Of a stretch of 64,000 bases of DNA, positions 28,948-38,601 are shown piece by piece (within the stretch, counting starts at the first letter, position 1; each line of letters begins with the position of its first letter). The notes below the pieces were generated by a model, which was not told where the DNA came from, made no database searches, and worked only from the letters and a program-made list of their open reading frames with translations. Made by a program: the position numbers and the translations under genes. This DNA comes from JAUUZQ01 sp964538375 (GTDB lineage Bacteria; Bacteroidota; Bacteroidia; Bacteroidales; GCA-2748055): positions 1 through 64,000 of the forward strand of contig CAZIFQ010000003.1 of the NCBI GenBank assembly GCA_964538375.1, read 5' to 3'.

Positions 28948-30189
28948 TTATTTCGATTTATTTTTCTTCTTTTTACGTTTTGCCAGTGCTTCTTCATTCT
29001 CATTTATTAGCGATTGCCAGTCATCTGTATTTTCTTCAGAACTCTCCAGGGTATATTGGTAATCTCCTTTCGTAATATCAATTCGCCTAATGGGTTTTTC
29101 CAAAGTCGATTCTATGGAAGCTAATATCTCTTTCTCCTCTGTACTGCAAAATGAGACTGCCTCCCCTTTTTCAGTTCCTCTTCCTGTCCTGCCTACCCGG
29201 TGTACATAGTTTTCGATGCTTTCAGGAAGGTCGTAATTGACAACCAATTCCACATTAGGGATATCGATACCCCTGGCACTAACATCAGTAGCAATCAATA
29301 CCTTTAATTCACCATGTCTGAAGCTGTGCATAGTGCGCTCCCGGTCCTTTTGTTCTTTATCGCTATGTATGGTATCTGACTCTAATTCAACTCTTTCCAG
29401 TGCATTTTTTACTCTTTCGGCACGAACTTTCGTTCGTACAAATACCAATATTTTCTTATCAGGGCTATTTTTAATCATTTTTTCCAAAAAGAAGCGTTTA
29501 TCGTCCATTTCAACAAAGGCCACTGCATGGGTAATATTCTTACCAACCGGATCTTTTGGTGATATTTGAATACGAATGGGATTTGTGACCAATGAATATG
29601 CCAGGTCTTTTATTTTTTCATTAATTGTTGCTGAAAAAAACAGGGTTTGCCTTTTCCTGGGAAGATGCATCATTAAATCCCGGATATCTTTGATAAATCC
29701 AAGGTCAAGCATATGATCTGCTTCATCAAGGACCAGTATTTCGACACGGGAAAGATTCAGAACTCCCTGGCTTACAAGGTCAAACAACCTTCCAGGGGTG
29801 GCGATAAGCACATCCACCCCTTTGGCCAATTGTTCAATTTGAGGATCTTGCTCTACCCCGCCATGAATACAAAAAGTAGTCACCCTGGTATGTTTGCCCA
29901 GTGAAGAGAAAACGGATTCGATCTGTAAAGCCAGCTCATGTGTTGGAGCCATTACAAGACACTTTATTCCATCGGGACGACCTACAATTTTGCGCTCCTG
30001 TAGAACATGCAGAATGGGTATGGCAAAAGCAGCTGTCTTTCCGGTGCCTGTTTGTGCAATGGCCAATACATCTTCTCCCTTTAATATTGGAGGAATAGAT
30101 TTAAATTGGATATCTGTAGGTTTCTTATATCCTAATTTAGAAATACTCATCTTAATTCCATCGGCGATGCGGTACTGTTCAAATTTCAT
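28948..30189 (-). CDS. DEAD-box ATP-dependent RNA helicase (RhlE/DeaD-like)
   Basis: RNA-unwinding helicase, probably in ribosome assembly or cold adaptation. The 413-residue protein shows the Q motif (GYKKPTDIQFKSIPPIL), AQTGTGKT, PTHELALQ, TPGR, DEAD (DEADHMLDLGF), SAT, ATDVSARGID and HRVGRTGR. The C-terminal tail is short and basic (KRKKKKNKSK), probably RNA-binding. Its neighbour across a 630-bp gap is an RRM protein; in Bacteroidetes both classes are often cold-responsive, so joint regulation is plausible but not shown here. Confidence 0.93.
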   Translation of the reverse strand: MKFEQYRIADGIKMSISKLGYKKPTDIQFKSIPPILKGEDVLAIAQTGTGKTAAFAIPILHVLQERKIVGRPDGIKCLVMAPTHELALQIESVFSSLGKHTRVTTFCIHGGVEQDPQIEQLAKGVDVLIATPGRLFDLVSQGVLNLSRVEILVLDEADHMLDLGFIKDIRDLMMHLPRKRQTLFFSATINEKIKDLAYSLVTNPIRIQISPKDPVGKNITHAVAFVEMDDKRFFLEKMIKNSPDKKILVFVRTKVRAERVKNALERVELESDTIHSDKEQKDRERTMHSFRHGELKVLIATDVSARGIDIPNVELVVNYDLPESIENYVHRVGRTGRGTEKGEAVSFCSTEEKEILASIESTLEKPIRRIDITKGDYQYTLESSEENTDDWQSLINENEEALAKRKKKKNKSK

Positions 30190-30289
30190 ATTTTCAGCTT
30201 AGAGTACAAAGATAAAATAAGGTAGCAACATTTTGACTATTAAAAAACTTCCTCCCAATTATATAAAACTATTATCTATGTACAATGGA

Positions 30290-30511
30290 CTATGGAAAGA
30301 TGATCTGGACCAATCCCGGTTTCAAAGAGCGCCACCCCTGGCATGGGCGAGATGAAATTTGGATCCGGAAAAGGATTTTGACAGCTATATGGGGGGAATA
30401 GTGAAGATGGGCGATTATATTTATGGGACCGGTTTTGGCAAAAGGGATTTAAGATCTATGAATGTTAGTAAGGGGCAGCAAAGAACATTTTGCGTATCCA
30501 GTGATATATAG
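30290..30511 (+). pseudogene. Relic of a PQQ-like beta-propeller protein
   Basis: Two plus-strand frames carry fragments of one protein. One reads MIWTNPGFKER. Another, open from 30356 to a TAG at 30511, reads LDPEKDFDSYMGGIVK, then MGDYIYGTGFGKRDL and SMNVSKGQ. The GGxVxxGDYIYGTG pattern is the blade motif of PQQ-like (BamB-type) beta-propellers. Stops and frame changes show decay, and most of the gene is gone. No start or signal peptide remains. Confidence 0.5.
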
Positions 30512-30820
30512 AAGAGTATTATATCAAAGGCACGGTTCCATGATGATGGCTTATAACATAAAAGAAGAGAATTAGCTGTCAAAAACAGCTAATCAGCCAG
30601 TTAATACCGTTCGTCCAGCTAATTTATCCATTTATGATGAGAAGATTGATTTTTAGCAAATAAGCTGTAAAAAACTGGAAATGATAAATATATATGTATC
30701 TTTGTACTGATTTTTAAAGCTGTGATTTTATTTTCAGCATTTTGCAGAATATAAATGAGCAACTTTTAGTCATTAATTAAGCCGGGTAACCGGCAAATAG
30801 TAATTCTAATTTATTTTTTT
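30512..30820 (+). other. Leader region of the RRM gene
   Basis: About 300 bp without a gene. A small GC hairpin, GCCGG-gtaa-CCGGC at 30781-30794, sits 27 bp before the RRM start codon and could influence translation. AGCTAAT occurs twice near 30588 and 30617. No promoter motif is clear. Confidence 0.4.
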
Positions 30821-31099
30821 ATGAACATTTTTGTTGCCAGACTAGATTATGGCGTTACAAGTGAAGACTTAAGAACAGTTTTCGAAGATTTTGGCGAAGT
30901 AGATTCAGCCAATGTTATCATGGACAAGATGACCGGAAGGTCAAAAGGTTTTGGTTTTGTTGAAATGGAAAACGAGGAAGATGCCCAACGTTCCATCAAC
31001 GATTTGAATGGTACTTCCTTGAGGGGAAGAGAAATTGTTGTTAAAGTTGCAGAATCTCGCGAGAGAAGCAACGATAGCAGAGGTTCTTCACGTTACTAG
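30821..31099 (+). CDS. Small RRM-type RNA-binding protein
   Basis: A 92-residue protein made of a single RNA recognition motif. RNP2 is IFVARL (residues 3-8) and RNP1 is KGFGFVEM (about 44-51). A short Ser/Arg/Asn tail follows (SRERSNDSRGSSRY). Such cold-responsive RRM proteins are abundant in Bacteroidetes and cyanobacteria. Its own terminator follows, so it forms a single-gene transcript with a long leader. Confidence 0.92.
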   Translation: MNIFVARLDYGVTSEDLRTVFEDFGEVDSANVIMDKMTGRSKGFGFVEMENEEDAQRSINDLNGTSLRGREIVVKVAESRERSNDSRGSSRY

Positions 31100-31124
31100 A
31101 ACTGAGTGTAAGATAACACACTAT

Positions 31125-31154
31125 AGACCGGCCTTGAGTCGGTCTTTTTTTTTG
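31125..31154 (+). terminator. Rho-independent terminator of the RRM gene
   Basis: AGACCG and CGGTCT pair across a 9-base loop and are followed by nine or more Ts, 26 bp after the stop codon. The minus-strand TonB-receptor remnant ends just beyond. Confidence 0.88.
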
Positions 31155-31163
31155 TAATAATAT

Positions 31164-33465
31164 TTAAAATGAGAGGTTCAGGTAGATGGCAGGTGTAAAA
31201 GGAACAGCTTCAGCATGTATATTTATTGTAGTTAGCTGATCAGATGGGACTCTTACAAAATTAGAGTATTTAATATTTTCAGTGTTCAGGATATTGAGTA
31301 TTGATATACCAGCTTCAAAATTATATTGCCTCACACCAAACCTGTAAATAATAGCAGCATCTAAGCGGCTATACGGATACCTCTCCTGTAATATCAGTTG
31401 ATTAAAGGATGAGCGGTTGATAAAACCGGAGCCATAGACATAATATTGCAGATATATATATATAGGATCGAAATTAAGTAAAAGGGCAGTTTTGATTTCA
31501 TGCCTTTGATCATGTGGAGCATCCCTGTATAACAAATCCGGAAAATAGTCGAAATACTCCTCTGTCTTATTAAGTGAGTATGATATCCATCCTTCATGTT
31601 TTCTATATTTCTTTTTTACAAACAGATCCATTCCATATGATCTGCTGAATCCCTCAAAAACATCTTTAATATTCTCTCTTAACAAGCTAACATACCTTGT
31701 AAGTCCGGACGTAGTTTTGTAATACGCTTCAGCACTGATTGTCAGATCATTTTTATGATAGGATATTCCGCCTACCTTGTGCACTGAGTGCAGAACTGGT
31801 ACGTCTAGATTATCGGAAATGGCCCAAAAATATTGGTAGTTGCCAAAATCATCCAAAACTGAAGTTTGAGATATGAATTGCTTATAAATTCCCCAGGCAG
31901 CATAGGTATTCCAGGCCACCGGTAATTTTCCCTCCCCATAGCGGAATGGCTAAATTACTGTGAATCGTTGCCTCATTGACCCCATTTATGGTGGTATTCT
32001 CACGCTTGAACAGTTCTTCCTGGTTTCTTATCAGTATGACTTCATCATATTTGTACAAATTCTTATTAAAATCAGAATAGCTTGTAGAAAAGGTGGAATT
32101 AAATCCATTCACCCACTGCTTACTCCAATTGATGCCAGCTCCTCTCTGCCTGCTCTCCTCTTCAGCATGCTGATTTACTAATACATTTTTTCTCTCCTGA
32201 TCAACATCATAAGAGAAATTATCTTTTCCCTGGTATAAGCTTATGAAATAATTGCCATCCTTGCTTGAATTTCCAGCATACTTCAGATTAAAATCACCAA
32301 AAGTATAGTCAGGATTCGTAGTTATATCCGATGTGCTCTGATTGGCCTGCAATATTGGAATATTTATGTCTTCAGGATTATACAGATTGTAATATGTTCT
32401 CCGGAAAGCAACCATTAGTGCAGATTTCTCATTAAGCGGTATACTCGCCATGCCACTCATGGTCATATTGTTTATATTCATATTTAAATTTGGCGAAGTC
32501 TTATCTCCTCCAATGCCCTTTATATCGACAATCCCTCCTACCCTCTCACCGTATTCTGCACCGTATCCACCCTTAAGCACTGTAATATCCTTTACCATGT
32601 ATGGATTTATAGCGCCAATATTATCGTTGAAATTTTTTAATCCGAAAAGGGTAAAGCCATCGAACAGTACTTTGCTGTGTCCTTCATATCCACCCCAAAT
32701 GATTAGCTCGCTTGACTGCTCACCTGCAGCCAGGATCCCTGGTTTTAGTCTTAGAAAATTAAAAACTGAATTATCTCCATTACCCGGTAATTTCTTTGCG
32801 GTGGCATGGTTCAGTCTTATTTTTCCGGGGGAATCTCCTATTTCTGTGGAGTAATCGACCACATTTCCTTCTATAATAACTTCTTTCAAATCTGTATAGG
32901 ATGGAACAAGGTAAAGGTCATGATTGTCCTTTACTGAGACCATTGTGTCGAGTATATAATAACCTAAATATGAAACAATTAGATTGAATATCGAATCGTT
33001 TGACTGTTGATAAAACCGGCCTTCAACATCAGTAACAAGTCCATGTCCATTCGCAATTACATGGGAAAATGGTAATGTTTCGTGTGTGTCTTCAGCCAAT
33101 ACTCTTCCATTCAATGAAAAATACTTTGGTTTCTCTTTGTAGACAATGTATACTCCATTCCTGTTCTCGAATGTATATGGTACATCTTTCAATAGGGCTT
33201 TCAGAGCAAGATTAGCTGTGGTGAAGGATTGCTGAACTGTTACTCTCTCCCTGGCTAGTTGCCTGTCATTATAGGAAAGTTGTATATTATAATCTTCAAT
33301 TAATTGAAAAAAGACCTCATTTAAAGGCCTCTGTTTCGCATCAATTACCACTTCCTGGGATAAGAGCATGGTAGATATGAATACAAATAGTAATGTAAAA
33401 ATCAGAGGTCTGAAAATCAATTTATTTGGGATTGATGGTATATTCTGTTTTTGAGTTTTGAACAT
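31164..33465 (-). pseudogene. Broken TonB-dependent receptor with STN domain
   Basis: Two abutting frames hold the halves of one outer-membrane receptor. The first (33465 to 31882, 527 residues) has a signal segment, an STN domain (EVVIDAKQRPLNEVFFQ), a carboxypeptidase-like domain (FSLNGRVLAEDTHETLPF) and a plug (LKGGYGAEYGERVGGIVDIKG region). It ends at GGLEY. The second (31919 to 31164, 251 residues) begins TYAAWGIYKQF and is C-terminal barrel. Relatives have roughly 70 more barrel residues between these points, so a deletion plus frameshift occurred at about 31900. It is the last gene of a sigma-FecR-receptor unit. Confidence 0.8.
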
Positions 33466-34291
33466 AGTCTAATTCAAAGGGTATACATATTGCTTCCAAA
33501 ACATCTTCAATTTTTAATGCTCTGCTAAAGTTTCCGGAAAAGTCAAGGTCCAGTTCCGGTGACATATTGATATGCACACTATAATACGAAGAAATTTGTC
33601 CGAGCACTTCCTGGATTGGTGTAGAATTGAAAATGAAATAGTATTTCTCTTCAATTGGTTCCGGTTTTATTTCGGCTTTAATCAGCCTGACATTATAGTT
33701 TCCATTTTTATCAATGAGCACCTCTTCATTTGCTAAAAGAGTGGCGGCCACAGTTTTGTTGACTGCCCTGACTTTTACTGATCCTGAATAACAGCTTACC
33801 TTATATTGTTCAGAACGTGAATAAACGGTGAAAGTTGTACCAACAACTTCAGTAATTCCTTTACTTGAAATAACAGAAAATGTATTGCCTTTTTCCACTT
33901 CAAAATACCCTTCCCCCTCAAGCATTACTTCACGCCTGATTCTCCACCAATACGGATGATAGGAAATTTCAGAATTATGTTGGGTTTCTATTGTGGACCC
34001 ATCTGGAAGTACCAGACTGCCTATGTCATTTCCAGAGAAATCGGTGTATGTGTAATTGCGTAAAAATAGTGTTGCTACAGTGAGCAAAACAACAAATGAG
34101 GCAGCAATATACAGGTAGGCAGGTATTCGATATGAGATAGCAGCAGATTCGGGTTCTTGATCCATTTTGGCAGCAAGTGCTTCCCATACTTCTTCCTTGT
34201 CTTTTTTAAATGGAATTTCCATACGGGGAAGGATCTCCTTGTTAAGATCTTCCACCTTTTTACTACTAGTATGTTTGCTCTCCTTTTTCAT
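33422..34291 (-). CDS. FecR-family anti-sigma factor
   Basis: A 289-residue regulator with a cytoplasmic N-terminal part, one TM helix (about residues 57-80, YIAASFVVLLTVATLFL) and a periplasmic FecR domain (LPDGSTIETQHNSEISY, EVMLEGEGYFEVEKG, VVGTTFTVYS). The C-terminal DUF4974-like domain matches the STN-binding part (FNSTPIQEVLGQISSYY). It should transmit receptor occupancy to its sigma factor. The frame is intact, although the partner genes on both sides are damaged. Overlaps: 4 bp with the sigma gene, 44 bp with the receptor gene. Confidence 0.9.
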   Translation of the reverse strand: MKKESKHTSSKKVEDLNKEILPRMEIPFKKDKEEVWEALAAKMDQEPESAAISYRIPAYLYIAASFVVLLTVATLFLRNYTYTDFSGNDIGSLVLPDGSTIETQHNSEISYHPYWWRIRREVMLEGEGYFEVEKGNTFSVISSKGITEVVGTTFTVYSRSEQYKVSCYSGSVKVRAVNKTVAATLLANEEVLIDKNGNYNVRLIKAEIKPEPIEEKYYFIFNSTPIQEVLGQISSYYSVHINMSPELDLDFSGNFSRALKIEDVLEAICIPFELDYVQNSKTEYTINPK

Positions 34292-34701
34292 GGATTAATT
34301 AACTCTTTTTTTAAAACATCCAGGGCTCCCTTCATTCTCTTCTCCACAGCTTTGATTCCTATGCCAAGTCGGTCTGATATCTCATAATACTTTAAGTCAT
34401 CTCTTCTGCTTAGTAAAAACACAACTCGTTGCTTCTCTTTTAGTTTTGCTAAAGCATTGTTATATTTTTGATGTAACTCCATGTAAATCATCTCATCTTC
34501 CGGCGAAAGGTTTTCTATGTCTAAGGTAAATTCATTTTGGTATTTTTGAGAAATTTTTTCACGTCTGTAATGACTTATGTAAAGATCTCCGGCAATTTTA
34601 TAGAGTAGTCCTTTTTCCTTCCCTGGCAAAAACCTTAATTGTTTCTCCCATACCTTTAGAAAAGTTTCCTGGGCAATGTCAGTTGCAAGTTCATATTGTG
34701 A
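34288..34701 (-). pseudogene. Truncated ECF sigma factor
   Basis: The open frame runs from just after a TGA (34704-34702) and reads ELATDIAQETFLKVWEK, the end of sigma region 2, then LLYKIAGDLYISHYR (region 2.4) and a complete region 4 (LKEKQRVVFLLSRR, YYEISDRLGIGIKAVEKRM). The first half of region 2, including the core-binding start of the protein, is absent. The only usable start is a TTG at 34629, which would leave 113 residues. The upstream lipoprotein gene runs into this frame, suggesting a deletion fused them near 34700. Confidence 0.75.
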
Positions 34702-35582
34702 TCATGTCTTTTAAATTCTCTGCGAAATCTACCGCTGATCAATTCGATCTCTTCAGATTCTCCATCCTTAGTTACCATTGCGATATTGTCACATTCTCCT
34801 TCTCCAAAATCAATGAACATTGACTCATCGTTTCTGGTAATTTCAATTACTCCGCTCAGGATAAACCTACATGCTCTGTCAATCAAAAGATGCTCTATTA
34901 TTTCCCTTTCAAATTTAACTACTCCATTTACTGAAATTGTACCACCACCCGTTTTCATAAAGATATCATCACTGAAATATGGTGTATCAAATCCTTCCAA
35001 CCACTCCTTTGATTGAGAAAAGGCCCTGGTGATAACCAGTGTATCATTCCTGGTAATGCTTGTTACAGACTCAGAGGACATCACCCAGTTTCCTGCATCA
35101 TTCATACCTTCATTGGAGATATTAGCACTCTTTTCAACATTCTTTCCTCCAATTACCATATCCACATATTCTAACGTATAGCTGGCTCCCGGATTTGTAA
35201 TTGTATCTGAGATAGTAATTATCATGGTCCCGGTCTTGGTATTGCCACGCCTGGAGATGCAATCCTCTCCATATACAATTGTTATAGTCTTAGGAAAGGT
35301 TTCTCCTTCAACTGTAACTTCAGCACAGTTGGGAAAGTAAGGACCGAAAAAGTGACGGGGAATGATCATGCGTGGACCAATGAGACCAGGGAAATGTGCT
35401 GCAAATCTTGCTGTACTCACTTCCTCATCTGTTGTCTCTTCAGATTTCAAAGCACTGATCTCATCTTCAGCAATTGTGTAAACATCTGAAACTGTGTCGA
35501 TATCTTTATTAAATGAATTGTCACAGCTTGTAACTGTGAAAGCAAATATCGCACCCATTAAAAAAATAATTCCTTTTTTCAT
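34656..35582 (-). CDS. Hypothetical lipoprotein with rearranged 3' end
   Basis: A 308-residue protein from the ATG at 35582 with a lipobox at FTVTSC. The body has repeated beta-type stretches (CAEVTVEGETFPKTITIVYG, ISVNGVVKFEREI, ECDNIAMVTKDGESEEIEL). I do not recognise a named family. Its last 12 residues (MNLQLTLPRKLF) are an out-of-frame reading of sigma-factor DNA, so the native C-terminus has been lost or replaced. An upstream in-frame extension to 35633 is basic and unlike a signal peptide, so I reject it. Confidence 0.65.
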   Translation of the reverse strand: MKKGIIFLMGAIFAFTVTSCDNSFNKDIDTVSDVYTIAEDEISALKSEETTDEEVSTARFAAHFPGLIGPRMIIPRHFFGPYFPNCAEVTVEGETFPKTITIVYGEDCISRRGNTKTGTMIITISDTITNPGASYTLEYVDMVIGGKNVEKSANISNEGMNDAGNWVMSSESVTSITRNDTLVITRAFSQSKEWLEGFDTPYFSDDIFMKTGGGTISVNGVVKFEREIIEHLLIDRACRFILSGVIEITRNDESMFIDFGEGECDNIAMVTKDGESEEIELISGRFRREFKRHDHNMNLQLTLPRKLF

Positions 35583-35733
35583 GATTTTTGTTTTAGTATT
35601 TCTATTCCTGTTTTTTGAACTTCGTCCGTTCAATCATATACCGCATAGAAACAGAAATACCCTACCAAAATAAGGAATTATTTTACTAAAAAACACTTAT
35701 AATACAGATAATGTGTGAATTACAGAAGTAGAA

Positions 35734-37497
35734 TTATCCGATTTTTCTCATCCTGATGCTCTTAGGAGTGATCTCAAGGTATTCATCCTCTTTGATATAT
35801 TCCATGGCCTCTTCAAGAGAGAATTTTATTGCGGGGGTAATTTTGGCATTGTCATCTGTACCGGAAGCCCTCATATTTGTAAGCTGCTTTCCTTTAGTTA
35901 CATTGATTACCAGATCATCATTCCTGCTATTCTCGCCGATCACCATCCCTACATAAACGAGATCTTGCGGATCAACGAAAAATTTGCCACGATCCTGCAG
36001 CCTGTCCAAAGAAAATGCATTGGCAGTACCGGTTTCTAGGGATACCAATGAGCCTTTGAGTCTCTCAGGAATATGTTCTTTCATTTTAGCGTATTCAATG
36101 AAACGGTGAGTCATAACAGCTTCTCCCGCACTTACTGTCAAAAGATTATTCCTTAAACCAATCAGTCCACGGGAAGGAATATTGAATTCAAGATGCAGCA
36201 AATCGCCCTTTGGCTCCATAATAAGAAGATCTCCCTTTCTCTTTGTTACCAATTCTATGACCTTACCGGAATATTCTTCAGGAACGTCAATTACTAATAC
36301 CTCGTAGGGTTCACACTTGACACCATCTATATCTCTGAAAATAACTTTAGGTTTACCCACCTGGAGTTCGTAGCCCTCCCTTCTCATAGATTCTATTAAA
36401 ATAGAGAGATGAAGAATTCCCCTGCCATATACTTTGAAACGGTCTTCTGCTCCGGTTTCTTCTACTTTCATGGCCAGGTTTTTCTCAGTTTCCTTCATTA
36501 AGCGATCCCTCAGGTGTCTTGAGGTCACGAATTTACCTTCTTTTCCAAAGAATGGACTGTTATTGATAAGGAATAACATACTCATTGTAGGTTCATCAAT
36601 AGCAATTCTGGGCAATGATTCGGGGTGTTCCAAATCTGCTACAGTATCACCGATTTCAAAATCATCCAGACCCACAACAGCACATAGGTCGCCGCTTCTA
36701 ACGCTAGTAACACGCTCTCTTCCCAGGCCTTCAAAAACGTAAAGCTCTTTAATTTTTACTTTCTTTTTGACTCCTGCACTTTTACAAATTGTATATTCTT
36801 TTCCTTCGTAAATATCTCCCCTGAAGACACGTCCGATAGCGATCCTGCCAACAAAGTTTGAATAATCGAGAGATGCAACCTGCATTTGAGGAGTTCCTTC
36901 CAGATATGGACTTTCAGGTATAACGCTGATGATGGTGTCCATCAAAGGGAAAATATCATTTCCGGGATTTTTCCAGTCTTTGCTCATCCAACCATTTTTA
37001 GCAGACCCAAAAACTGTTTCAAAATCCAACTGATCATCAGAGGCATCAAGGTTAAACATTAACTCAAAAACATCCTGTTGAACGTCATCCGGACGGCAGT
37101 TTTCTTTGTCAATCTTGTTAATTACAATGATGGGTTTTAAGCCGAGTTCGATGGCCTTTGTCAGTACAAATCTTGTCTGCGGCATTGGGCCCTCAAAAGC
37201 ATCAACAAGCAGGAGAACAGCATCAGCCATTTTCAGGACGCGTTCAACTTCACCACCAAAATCGGCGTGACCCGGAGTATCAATGATATTTATCTTATGG
37301 CCCTTATATCTAACAGATACATTTTTTGAGAGAATGGTAATTCCACGTTCTCTTTCCTGATCATTGCTGTCTAATATTAACTCCTTCTCCCCTGTTCTGT
37401 TCTCTATTGTTTCACACGCATAAATAATCTTGTCAACCAAGGTGGTTTTACCATGATCTACGTGTGCTATTATAGCTATATTTCTGATTGCTTCCAT
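35734..37497 (-). CDS. typA: Translational GTPase TypA/BipA
   Basis: Ribosome-binding GTPase involved in stress and low-temperature adaptation and in large-subunit assembly. The 587-residue protein has AHVDHGKTTLVD (P-loop), RERGITI, DTPGHADFGGEVER, NKIDKENCRPD, an EF-Tu-like domain 2, an EF-G-like domain 5 (PSRGLIGLRNNLLT) and the TypA-specific C-terminal part (SLETGTANAFSLDRLQDRG). Length is close to the usual 600. Single gene. Confidence 0.96.
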   Translation of the reverse strand: MEAIRNIAIIAHVDHGKTTLVDKIIYACETIENRTGEKELILDSNDQERERGITILSKNVSVRYKGHKINIIDTPGHADFGGEVERVLKMADAVLLLVDAFEGPMPQTRFVLTKAIELGLKPIIVINKIDKENCRPDDVQQDVFELMFNLDASDDQLDFETVFGSAKNGWMSKDWKNPGNDIFPLMDTIISVIPESPYLEGTPQMQVASLDYSNFVGRIAIGRVFRGDIYEGKEYTICKSAGVKKKVKIKELYVFEGLGRERVTSVRSGDLCAVVGLDDFEIGDTVADLEHPESLPRIAIDEPTMSMLFLINNSPFFGKEGKFVTSRHLRDRLMKETEKNLAMKVEETGAEDRFKVYGRGILHLSILIESMRREGYELQVGKPKVIFRDIDGVKCEPYEVLVIDVPEEYSGKVIELVTKRKGDLLIMEPKGDLLHLEFNIPSRGLIGLRNNLLTVSAGEAVMTHRFIEYAKMKEHIPERLKGSLVSLETGTANAFSLDRLQDRGKFFVDPQDLVYVGMVIGENSRNDDLVINVTKGKQLTNMRASGTDDNAKITPAIKFSLEEAMEYIKEDEYLEITPKSIRMRKIG

Positions 37498-37709
37498 TGT
37501 CTTAATTTAAGAGGTGCAAAAGTACTATATTAAATGCAGAAATAGGCATGTTGTAATAACTATCTATGTATTGATAAACTATTAGTTTGGACGTGCCAAT
37601 TGAATCTGTCAGTGTTGTACCTCAAACAATTAACAAAATAAGATCAAAGTTGTTTTTAATAATCGAAAAAACTAATCTAAGGATTTAATAGACAGATGTA
37701 TAAGCTATT

Positions 37710-38375
37710 TTAACCAGGGAAAACATAATAAAATATTGTAATAAAATGTGCGGTGGTTCCTAGAATGACCAGGAGATGCCAAACCAGGTGGTGATGAAGA
37801 AATTTACCTTTTTTGTAGAAAAAGATTCCAATCGTGTAGAATGCTCCTCCTATAAGTATTAGAAGCCACCCCAACAGCGGCATGGAATTTATTACAGGAA
37901 CAATGGCAATGAGAATTAACCAACCCATTACTGCATACGAAATTACAAAGAACAGGTTTACTCCTTTTTCGAAATTTACCGGTTTATTCAGGATAAGAAA
38001 GGTTCCAATTAGAGCGCACCCCCATTCAATTCCGAAAATGGTCCATCCTAGCGGGCCGCCAATGGTTACAAGTGCAAGGGGAGTGTAAGTCCCTGCAATA
38101 AGAAAATAGACAGCAATTTTATCCATGCTAAAGAAGAAGTTTTTAATTTTCCCCTGTTTCAGTATATGGGTCATGGAAGAAGACAGATAAAGTATAAGCA
38201 TTGAACAGCCAAAAACTGCTGCAGTTATAGTATGGATCGCTTCTCCATGCACAATAGTTTTATGAAGCATAAAAATTAGTGCTGTAATTGAAAGTATGAA
38301 TCCAATGAAGTGTGAAATAGCATTGGCCATTTCTTCCTGCTTTGAGTATCTTGATTTTTCGGTATAAGTTGTCAT
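37710..38375 (-). CDS. Hemolysin III / PAQR family membrane protein
   Basis: A 221-residue protein with seven TM helices and the hallmark histidines of the family: the N-terminal ANAISHFIGF and the C-terminal HLLVILGTTAHF. The middle contains SSSMTHIL and DKIAVYFLIAGTYTP, both conserved. Members resemble eukaryotic adiponectin receptors, which are zinc-dependent ceramidases; haemolysis is not established for most. I chose the ATG at 38375 over a TTG at 38393. Confidence 0.9.
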   Translation of the reverse strand: MTTYTEKSRYSKQEEMANAISHFIGFILSITALIFMLHKTIVHGEAIHTITAAVFGCSMLILYLSSSMTHILKQGKIKNFFFSMDKIAVYFLIAGTYTPLALVTIGGPLGWTIFGIEWGCALIGTFLILNKPVNFEKGVNLFFVISYAVMGWLILIAIVPVINSMPLLGWLLILIGGAFYTIGIFFYKKGKFLHHHLVWHLLVILGTTAHFITIFYYVFPG

Positions 38376-38601
38376 TTTATAAGTTTTGTGCAAAGATATA
38401 TTGTGAATGCTTGTATTGTCAAATTGTTTATCCCAAAATAGAGCAGATCATCCCCTTTCCTGCTGATAGCGTTGTTTAGATTACCTTTACCCCAGTCACA
38501 ATACGTAATTGAGTATATCATCCAGAAAAATGCTTTCGTCACTAAATATCACTCATTCAAAATAAAAATTTACTAACTTAGCTAATCAAGGTACCGCATA
38601 A

